DNA of 36,567 nt from DASUGM01 sp036274055 (GTDB taxonomy: Bacteria > Acidobacteriota > Vicinamibacteria > Vicinamibacterales > SCN-69-37): assembly GCA_036274055.1 (NCBI GenBank), contig DASUGM010000293.1, forward strand, positions 1 through 36,567, written 5' to 3'. Below are positions 29,579 to 34,862 of the stretch, piece after piece; within the stretch, counting starts at the first letter, position 1, and each line of letters starts with the position of its first letter. The position numbers and the translations under genes are program-made. The notes below the pieces were generated by a model, which saw only the letters and a list, made by a program, of their open reading frames with translations, searched no databases and was not told the DNA's origin.

Positions 29579-30446
29579 CAGATGGTTTACAAACGCCGCG
29601 GAGCGGGCACTGCGAATCGCGGCGCTTGGTTCCATATCCGCACGCCCCCATCATGCTGAGGTGGCAGAGCGCGAAGTCGTAGCGCACCGGATCTTCCGGA
29701 TCGAGCTCGCGCAGTCTTTCGGTGATGTCGATCGCCATCTTCCAGCCGGGCGACGCGCGCCTGGTCAGCTTGAGGCACTTGCCCATCCGGATCGTGTGCG
29801 TGTCGAGCGGCACGACGAGCTGGCGGCGCGGAATCGACGTCCAGCCGCCGGGATCGACGGCGTCGGTGCGCACCATCCAGCGCAGGAACAGGTTCATTCG
29901 CTTGCACGCCGAACCGCTCGACGGCCTGGTGAAGAAATAGTAGACGCCGGGGGATCGCGGCACGCGCCGGCCGTAGGCAGGACGCAGATCGATCGCGCGC
30001 GCACGCGCGGAGAATTGCTCGATCGCGTCGCCGAGATCGCGCGCGGCCGGGTCGATGCCGGCGGCGACCGCGCGTTCCAGCGATCCGTGCTGCTCCAGCG
30101 TCTGCCGAAGCACCCAGAGCAGCGCAACGAAGTCATCGCCCTTCGTCCAGCGGTGGACCAGCGGCCGCAGCGGCGCGCCGTGCGCGGCCGGATCGAACGC
30201 CCGGATCATCCGCGCCGGCCGGTCGCCGAGGACACGGCAGACCGCTTCCACCGAGGCCATCACCGACGCCACGCGGCCGAACGCCAGCGCCGCGGCGATG
30301 AAACCCACGATCTCGCGATCGTCGAGGCGCGGGTATCGCCGAACGATTTGGATCGGGTCGAGCGCGGACTCCGGGGCGTTGAACGCCGCGTACTGCGCGT
30401 CGAGCGTCGACCTCAGAAGGTCGTGATCGGCTGGCCGGACTTGCAC
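29568..30446 (-). CDS. DUF2400/TIGR02757 family protein
   Basis: A conserved bacterial family of unknown function, about 292 residues here. Recognised from the pattern YPRLDDREIVGFIAAALAFGRVASVMASVEAV, the tract RMNLFLRWMVRTDAVDPGGW, LVVPLDTHTIRMGKCLKLTRR, and the C-terminal cysteine group C-x7-C-x10-C-x5-C (CHLSMMGAC ... CPLRGVC), which may bind an iron-sulfur cluster or zinc. The helical fold recalls HhH-GPD DNA glycosylases, but I see no catalytic Lys/Asp pair that proves it. The start is uncertain: GTG at 30446 or TTG at 30455, both inside the end of the PRTase gene. The end (SARP) comes from a repeat. Confidence 0.72.
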   Translation of the reverse strand: MQVRPADHDLLRSTLDAQYAAFNAPESALDPIQIVRRYPRLDDREIVGFIAAALAFGRVASVMASVEAVCRVLGDRPARMIRAFDPAAHGAPLRPLVHRWTKGDDFVALLWVLRQTLEQHGSLERAVAAGIDPAARDLGDAIEQFSARARAIDLRPAYGRRVPRSPGVYYFFTRPSSGSACKRMNLFLRWMVRTDAVDPGGWTSIPRRQLVVPLDTHTIRMGKCLKLTRRASPGWKMAIDITERLRELDPEDPVRYDFALCHLSMMGACGYGTKRRDSQCPLRGVCKPSARP

Positions 30447-31033
30447 AGCGGGCAACTCGCCGCGGCGAAATTCTCGGGGGCGCGGTATTCGGCGAGCGCG
30501 ATGTTCGGCACGCCGAGATCGACCATCGCTTCCATCCGATCGTAGATCTCCGTCGTCGCGACGACCGTGCCGCCGGCAGACTCGATGATCGATTTCGCCG
30601 TTTCGAACGTCTTACCGGTGTTGCGGACGTCGTCGGCCAGCAGAACGCGCTTGCCGCGGACGACCGAGCGGTAGAAATGTCTGAGCGAGAGATTGCCGTG
30701 ATCGTCGAACGACAGCGGCGCGAAGCTGGTCGGCTCGTGGCCGAGGTGGCGCCGCCCGTCGAGCAGGCCGGCGAGCGTGTGGGCAAGCAATGCGCCGCCG
30801 GTAATCGGGCCGGCGACGACGTCGGTGGCGTCGAGGATGGCGCCGGGGATGACGTCGAGCAGATCCTGGCTGAGGCGCCAGATCAGCGACGGCTGACGGA
30901 AGATGCGGTGCGCATTCAGGTAGACGCGCCCGTGATAGCCGTTCCCGTAGTCGAAGTGCCCGTCGATCATCAGCACCTCGAATTCCTGCAGCGTTGACAA
31001 GGCCTTGCGTCGCAGTTCGTCCACTCGCGCCAA
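30413..31033 (-). CDS. Orotate-phosphoribosyltransferase-like paralogue
   Basis: A 206-residue type I phosphoribosyltransferase related to the Thermus-type PyrE at 22608. Shared: the GHFDYGNGYHGRVYL segment (cf. GHFKLSSGLHSGGYL), PRPP motif VLLADDVRNTGKT and C-terminal CPLCKSGQP. Different: Lys of FKLSSG is Asp here, the Arg/Lys-rich flexible loop is replaced by PLSFDDHGNLSLRHFYRS, and the acidic pair of the PRPP motif is kept. It probably uses PRPP but perhaps not with orotate. TTG start at 31033, 3 nt after the pyrC stop, with GAGG upstream; downstream gene overlaps. Its place in the pyr operon suggests a role in pyrimidine or base salvage; the reaction is not proven. Confidence 0.75.
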   Translation of the reverse strand: MARVDELRRKALSTLQEFEVLMIDGHFDYGNGYHGRVYLNAHRIFRQPSLIWRLSQDLLDVIPGAILDATDVVAGPITGGALLAHTLAGLLDGRRHLGHEPTSFAPLSFDDHGNLSLRHFYRSVVRGKRVLLADDVRNTGKTFETAKSIIESAGGTVVATTEIYDRMEAMVDLGVPNIALAEYRAPENFAAASCPLCKSGQPITTF

Positions 31034-31036
31034 TCT

Positions 31037-32350
31037 CTAACCCTCCAACCCGGTCCGGCACGCCGGATTCGTGTAGACCACGCGGCCGCCGACGATGGTC
31101 GCGGCGACCGCGCCCTTCAGCGTCCAGCCGTCGAAGGGCGTGTTCTTCGACTTCGAGCGCAGCGCCGAGGCCTTGATGGTGACGCTCGTCTCGGGAGACA
31201 GCACGGTGATGTCGGCCGGGCCGCCCTCGGTCAGCGTGCCGCCGGGCAGATTCAGCGTCCGCGCCGGATTGATCGTCAGCAGTTCGACCATCCGCGACAG
31301 GGAGACGACGCCGGCGTGCACCAGCCGATCGAAACAGATCGGCACGCAGGTCTCGAGGCCGACGATGCCGAACGGCGCGCGATCGAACTCCAGCGCTTTC
31401 TCGTCGGCGTGATGCGGCGCGTGATCGGTCGCGATCAAATCGATCGAACCGTCGCGCAGGCCCTCGATCATCGCCAGGCGATCCGCCTCTTCACGCAGCG
31501 GCGGGTTCATCTTGAAATTGGTGTCGTAGCCGCCCCTCTCGTGCAGCGCCTCGTCGGTCAGGACGAAGTGATGCGGCGCGACTTCGCAGGTGACACGGAT
31601 GCCGCGCGACTTGCCTTCGCGCACCGCGCGCAACGACTGCCGCGCGCTCATGTGGGCGACGTGGAAATGGCCGCCGGTCATCTCGGCGACCGAGATGTTG
31701 CGCTCGACCATGATCGACTCGGCCGCCCCGGGGATGCCCTTCAACCCGAGGATGCCGGAGACCGCGCCTTCGTGGGCGACGCCGTCGCCCTTGAGCGACG
31801 GATCTTCGCAGTGATCGATGACCGGAATTCCGAACATCGTCGCGTACTCCATCGCGCGCCGCATCAGCAGCGCCGTCGCCACCGGCCGGCCGTCGTCGGT
31901 GATCGCGACGCAGCCGGCTTTGTGCAGATCGCCGATTTCGGTGAGCTGATCGCCCTTCGACCCAATCGACACCGCGCCGATCGGATAGACGCGCGCCAGT
32001 CCCGCTTCCGCGGCGCGCTTGAGGATGAACTCGGTCACCGACGCGTGGTCGTTGATCGGATCGGTGTTCGGCATGCACGCGACCGCGGTGAACCCACCAG
32101 CCACCGCCGAGGCCGTGCCGCTCGCGATCGTCTCCTTGTGCTCCTGACCTGGCTCGCGTAGATGGACGTGGATGTCGATCAGCCCGGGCGTCACCACGTG
32201 ACCACGCGGCAATTCGACGACCCGGGCGCCGTCGGCCGGCAGGTTCCTGCCGATGCGATCGATCGTCGATCCGTCGATCAGCAGATCGAATTCGCCATTC
32301 CGGCTCGCGGCTGGGTCGATCAGATGCACATTTTTCAGCAGTAGCTTCAC
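31037..32350 (-). CDS. pyrC: Dihydroorotase (class I)
   Basis: Third step of UMP synthesis: cyclises carbamoyl aspartate. I start at the GTG at 32350 because AAGAAGG lies 9 nt before it; the ATG at 32359 touches that site directly. This gives 437 residues beginning KLLLKNVHLIDPA, the usual family N-terminus. Zinc ligands H61/H63 are in GLIDIHVHLREPG; further metal-site segments are CMPNTDP, IPVIDHCED, FHVAHMSA, and DLIATDHAPHH with the catalytic Asp. NPPLR is also present. All appear intact, so an active enzyme rather than a PyrB-associated pseudo-dihydroorotase is expected. Between pyrB and pyrC lies a type C repeat. Confidence 0.93.
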   Translation of the reverse strand: MKLLLKNVHLIDPAASRNGEFDLLIDGSTIDRIGRNLPADGARVVELPRGHVVTPGLIDIHVHLREPGQEHKETIASGTASAVAGGFTAVACMPNTDPINDHASVTEFILKRAAEAGLARVYPIGAVSIGSKGDQLTEIGDLHKAGCVAITDDGRPVATALLMRRAMEYATMFGIPVIDHCEDPSLKGDGVAHEGAVSGILGLKGIPGAAESIMVERNISVAEMTGGHFHVAHMSARQSLRAVREGKSRGIRVTCEVAPHHFVLTDEALHERGGYDTNFKMNPPLREEADRLAMIEGLRDGSIDLIATDHAPHHADEKALEFDRAPFGIVGLETCVPICFDRLVHAGVVSLSRMVELLTINPARTLNLPGGTLTEGGPADITVLSPETSVTIKASALRSKSKNTPFDGWTLKGAVAATIVGGRVVYTNPACRTGLEG

Positions 32351-32369
32351 TTCGAACATCCTTCTTGTC

Positions 32370-32457
32370 AGGCCCTAGGCCCTGGGCACTAGGCCCTTGG
32401 GCATCTCGCTATCCTCAGAACCCACTAGGGCCCAGGGCCTAGCGCCTAGGGCCTGGC
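32370..32457. repeat. Type C heptad inverted-repeat element, copy 2
   Basis: Left arm AGGCCCT, AGGCCCT, GGGCACT, AGGCCCT; spacer with CTCGCTATCCTCAG; right arm CTAGGGC, CCAGGGC, CTAGCGC, CTAGGGC, CTGGC. Outer ends match copy 1 (GTCAGGCCCT on one side, AGGGCCTGGC on the other). It is inside the pyr operon and encodes the last residues (ARP) and stop of PyrB. Confidence 0.9.
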
Positions 32458-33393
32458 TGTTTCGTCTCCCCCACTAAGCAGGTAAAGCACGGCCATGCGG
32501 GTGGCCACGCCATTGGCGACCTGATCGAGAATCACCGACCACGGCCCGTCGGCGACCTCGCTGTCGATTTCGACGCCGCGGTTCATCGGGCCCGGGTGCA
32601 TGACGATCGCGTCCGGCGCGGCGCGTTCCATGCGCCGCGGCGTCAACCCGAAGAGCGCGAAATACTCGCGGACCGACGGCAAGAACAGTCCGTGCATGCG
32701 CTCGTGCTGCACGCGCAGCATCATCACGACGTCGGCGCCTTCGATCGCGGCGTCCATCGACGTCGTCACGGTCACGCCGAGGCGATCGAGGCCGGGCGGA
32801 ATCAGCGTCGCCGGGCCGCAGGCGCGGACGTCGGCGCCCATGCGGGTCAGGAGCAGCGCGTTCGAGCGCAGCACGCGGCTGTGCAGCAGGTCGCCGACAA
32901 TCGCGACGCGCAGGCCGGTCAGCCGTCCCTTGTGCTCGACCATCGTCAGCGCGTCGAGCAGCGCCTGGGTCGGATGCTCGTGCAGCCCGTCGCCGGCGTT
33001 GACGATGCTGCCCTTGCAGATCCTGGCGAGCTGATGCGGCGCGCCCGAGGAGGCGTGCCGCATCACGATCATGTCCGGCGACATCGCTTCGAGCGTCCGC
33101 GCGGTGTCGGCGAGCGTCTCGCCCTTGGACACGCTCGAGCCCGCGGTGGTCATGCCGAGCGTGTCGGCGCTGAGCCGTTTCTCGGCGAGCTCGAACGACA
33201 TCCGCGTCCGCGTGCTCGCTTCGAAGAACAGGTTGATGACGGTGCGGCCGCGCATCGCCGGCACCTTCTTGACCGAGCGCGTGCCGACTTCCTTCATCGC
33301 CGTCGCGGTCTGAACGATCAGATCGATCTCGTCGGGCTCGAGGTCGGCGATGCCGAGCAGGTGCTTGCTGCGGAGTGTGGTGGCTGTGGTCAT
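32446..33393 (-). CDS. pyrB: Aspartate carbamoyltransferase, catalytic subunit
   Basis: Second step of UMP synthesis. 315 residues. The carbamoyl-phosphate motif STRTR is at 60-64 (FFEASTRTRMSFELA), followed by SSVSKGETLADTARTL with the neighbouring-subunit Ser/Lys loop, the HEHPTQALLDALT segment, and the aspartate-binding HPGPMNRGVEID near the C-terminus. No regulatory-subunit gene (pyrI) is present, as expected where PyrR controls the operon. It overlaps pyrR by 4 bp. The final four codons and stop come from the type C repeat, so the native end was probably just after SGGDE. Confidence 0.95.
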   Translation of the reverse strand: MTTATTLRSKHLLGIADLEPDEIDLIVQTATAMKEVGTRSVKKVPAMRGRTVINLFFEASTRTRMSFELAEKRLSADTLGMTTAGSSVSKGETLADTARTLEAMSPDMIVMRHASSGAPHQLARICKGSIVNAGDGLHEHPTQALLDALTMVEHKGRLTGLRVAIVGDLLHSRVLRSNALLLTRMGADVRACGPATLIPPGLDRLGVTVTTSMDAAIEGADVVMMLRVQHERMHGLFLPSVREYFALFGLTPRRMERAAPDAIVMHPGPMNRGVEIDSEVADGPWSVILDQVANGVATRMAVLYLLSGGDETARP

Positions 33394-33920
33394 CCTTCCA
33401 CCTCGACTTCGTCCTTGCCGTCGATTTCCTGAAGCCGGACCTGGACGCTCTGCGAGCGCGAGGTCGGGATGTTGCGGCCGACGTAGTCGGCGCGAATCGG
33501 CAGTTCGCGGTGACCGCGGTCGATGAGCGCGACGAGCTGAATCGCTTTCGGCCGTCCGAAGTCGATCAGCGCGTCGAACGCGGCGCGAATCGTCCGTCCG
33601 GTGAACAGCACGTCGTCGACCAGCAGGATGACGCGATCGTCGATGGAAAAGTTGATCTCGGTCCGGCGGATGAGCGGCTGCGCCGAGGGCTTCTGGCGCG
33701 TCAAGTCATCGCGATACAGCGTGATGTCGAGCGCGCCGGTCGGCACGTCGATGCCGCTGAATTCCTTGAGATGCCGGGCGATGCGCTCGGCGATCGGCAC
33801 GCCGCGGGCGCGAATCCCGACCAGCGCGAGGTCCTCAACGCCGCGATTGCGCTCGAGAATCTCATGCGCGATCCGGGTCAGGCTGCGCGAAACGCGATCC
33901 GCGTCCATGACTATGGACAT
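33390..33920 (-). CDS. pyrR: PyrR, pyrimidine operon RNA-binding regulator / uracil PRTase-like
   Basis: First gene of the pyr operon. 176 residues from the ATG at 33920, which aligns with the start of Bacillus PyrR (SIVMDADRVSRSLTRIAHEI). Seen: LALVGIRARGVPIAERIA, the PRPP motif VILLVDDVLFTGRTI, and QLVALIDRGHRELPIRADYVGRNIPT, all as in PyrR. In bacilli and mycobacteria PyrR binds a conserved hairpin in the operon leader when UMP is high. A matching hairpin is present 52 nt upstream (33973-33989). Longer starts (GTG 33965) are open but would read through the leader. A shorter ATG is at 33908. Confidence 0.92.
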   Translation of the reverse strand: MSIVMDADRVSRSLTRIAHEILERNRGVEDLALVGIRARGVPIAERIARHLKEFSGIDVPTGALDITLYRDDLTRQKPSAQPLIRRTEINFSIDDRVILLVDDVLFTGRTIRAAFDALIDFGRPKAIQLVALIDRGHRELPIRADYVGRNIPTSRSQSVQVRLQEIDGKDEVEVEG

Positions 33921-33961
33921 ACGCAGCTCGCAAGTTGGATTGGGAAGACGGACTGAGACAT
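33911..33961 (-). CDS. Possible 16-codon leader peptide ORF of the pyr operon
   Basis: ATG at 33961 preceded by AAGAGG with 5 nt spacing; reads MSQSVFPIQLASCVCP and stops inside the first codons of pyrR, overlapping its ATG by 10 bp. pyrR itself has no good ribosome-binding site, so translation may be coupled through this ORF. The PyrR-type hairpin ends directly before the AAGAGG. Prediction only; no homology basis. Confidence 0.35.
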   Translation of the reverse strand: MSQSVFPIQLASCVCP

Positions 33962-33972
33962 GCACACCTCTT

Positions 33973-33989
33973 CGCCACCTCTCTGGGCG
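33973..33989 (-). promoter_or_regulatory. Candidate PyrR-binding RNA hairpin
   Basis: On the minus strand: stem CGCC/GGCG around CAGAGAGGT. The loop region CCAGAGAGGT fits CCNGNGAGGY, the core of the binding-loop consensus known for Bacillus PyrR. It lies in the leader between the proposed promoter and pyrR, next to AAGAGG, so binding could block translation as proposed for mycobacterial PyrR. No U-rich terminator is visible after it, so transcription attenuation looks less likely. Confidence 0.6.
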
Positions 33990-34009
33990 GCGTTAAAGAA
34001 GATCGAGGA

Positions 34010-34018
34010 ATGTTATCA
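34010..34018 (-). promoter_or_regulatory. Candidate extended -10 (TGA-TAACAT) for the pyr operon
   Basis: TAACAT on the minus strand (34015-34010) preceded by TGA. It directly follows the outer end of the GTGC heptad array (34020). Transcription from about 34003 gives a leader of about 83 nt containing the PyrR-type hairpin. Confidence 0.5.
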
Positions 34019-34019
34019 C

Positions 34020-34151
34020 GTGCCGTGGGCCCAGCGCCTTGTGCCCTGTGCCCTGTGCCCTGTGCCCTGTGCGGGTGCGTCGTGCCTTGTGCGTCGTGCC
34101 TTGTGCGTCGTGCCTGGTGCGGCGGGCGGCGGGCGCTGTGCGCTGTGCAGC
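34020..34151. repeat. GTGCnnn heptad array, left arm of four-helix-bundle cassette
   Basis: Nineteen consecutive units, all 7 nt except one 6-mer (34069-34074). Four exact GTGCCCT units (34041-34068) are followed by GTGCGTC/GTGCCTT alternation and GTGCGCT. The first four bases are nearly constant (GTGC, rarely GGGC or GCGC), the last three vary. It is the reverse complement in type of the array at 34720-34858. Confidence 0.92.
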
Positions 34152-34270
34152 GCTGCAAATTCCGCGATTACTCCAGCCGATGGATGTTGGAGAAACTGCG
34201 ATCTTTCCAACTGCCTGTGGCGATTTGCCGAGAGAATCTGCCTGGCACGCTTCGTGGAATGGCACCCAGC
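34152..34270 (+). other. Non-coding lead-in of the cassette
   Basis: Between the left array and the four-helix-bundle ORF. Lower GC than the flanks: I count 32 of 60 G+C in 34201-34260 against 42 of 60 in 35161-35220. It contains a GTTGGA...TCCAAC hairpin (about 34184-34209). No clear promoter. An alternative ATG for the gene is at 34259. Confidence 0.5.
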
Positions 34271-34684
34271 ATGTCCGTCAGCCATCATCGAGATCTCGAA
34301 GTGTGGCGTTTGGCTCACCAAGTCAGGGAGCTGGTCTTTGGTCTCGTCTCAAAGCCGTCAGTCCGCGATGACTACGACTTCTGCCGCCAGTCGGTCCGCG
34401 CCGCGCGGTCTGCATGCCGCAATCTCTGTGAGGGCTTCTATCGATTCAGCCACCCGGAGTTCGCCAACTTCGTGAACATCGCCCGTGGTTCATTGGGCGA
34501 ACTCCTCGACTCCGTCGCCGAGGCCCGACTGGCGCACTACGCCTCATCACAGGAATGTGATGCGCTCGCAGACCGCATCGAACACGCGATCGCCGCAGCC
34601 AACTCCCTTCACCGCTTTCTCTCGGAGAACCCCACGCCGACACGACCGGCGGCGCAAACACGACGGCGCAGACCGCCGCGTTAG
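34271..34684 (+). CDS. Four-helix-bundle protein (23S rRNA intervening-sequence / S23 family)
   Basis: A 137-residue protein of the four-helix-bundle family first found in 23S rRNA intervening sequences and related in fold to the Avd accessory proteins of diversity-generating retroelements. Family pattern: HRDLEVWRLAHQVRELVFGLV (helix 1), DDYDFCRQSVRAARSACRNLCEGFYR (helix 2), FANFVNIARGSLGELLDSVAEARL (helix 3) and a fourth helix CDALADRIEHAIAAANSLHRFLSEN. The tail (RPAAQTRRRRPPR) is basic and of repeat-like composition. Molecular function in the family is unknown. GC is lower than in neighbours (33 of 60 in 34321-34380), and the gene is flanked by inverted heptad arrays, which suggests transfer as a unit. 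There is no rRNA and no reverse transcriptase here. Confidence 0.85.
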   Translation: MSVSHHRDLEVWRLAHQVRELVFGLVSKPSVRDDYDFCRQSVRAARSACRNLCEGFYRFSHPEFANFVNIARGSLGELLDSVAEARLAHYASSQECDALADRIEHAIAAANSLHRFLSENPTPTRPAAQTRRRRPPR

Positions 34685-34719
34685 GCCAACAGTGCAACCC
34701 GCCGGCCACGGGCCGACGC

Positions 34720-34858
34720 GCACCCGGCACCCGGCACCCGGCACCCGGCACCCGGCACACTGCACACTGCACGCCGCACGTCGCACCCCGCACCGGGTAC
34801 ACCGCACGCCGCACGAAGCACCCGCACGTGGCACAAGGCACGGGGCTCGGGGCACAGC
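34720..34858. repeat. GCACnnn heptad array, right arm of cassette
   Basis: Twenty consecutive units (one 6-mer at 34818-34823). Five exact GCACCCG units (34720-34754) lead into GCACACT, GCACGCC, GCACGTC, GCACGAA and others; positions 1-4 are GCAC with two exceptions. Inverted in type relative to the GTGCnnn array at 34020. It ends 4 bp before the stop codon of the phosphodiesterase gene. Confidence 0.92.
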
Positions 34859-34862
34859 TGCG

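Noticed and set aside
34020..34151. CRISPR-like or VNTR array
   Set aside because: Units are only 7 nt, without unique spacers of constant length, and no cas genes are near. The variable three bases rule out a simple identical-unit satellite as well.
34271..34684. Diversity-generating retroelement accessory gene (avd)
   Set aside because: The protein has the same fold family, but there is no reverse transcriptase, template repeat or variable repeat in the window.
34152..34720. 23S rRNA intervening sequence
   Set aside because: The family is known from such inserts, but the flanks are protein genes and heptad arrays, not rRNA.
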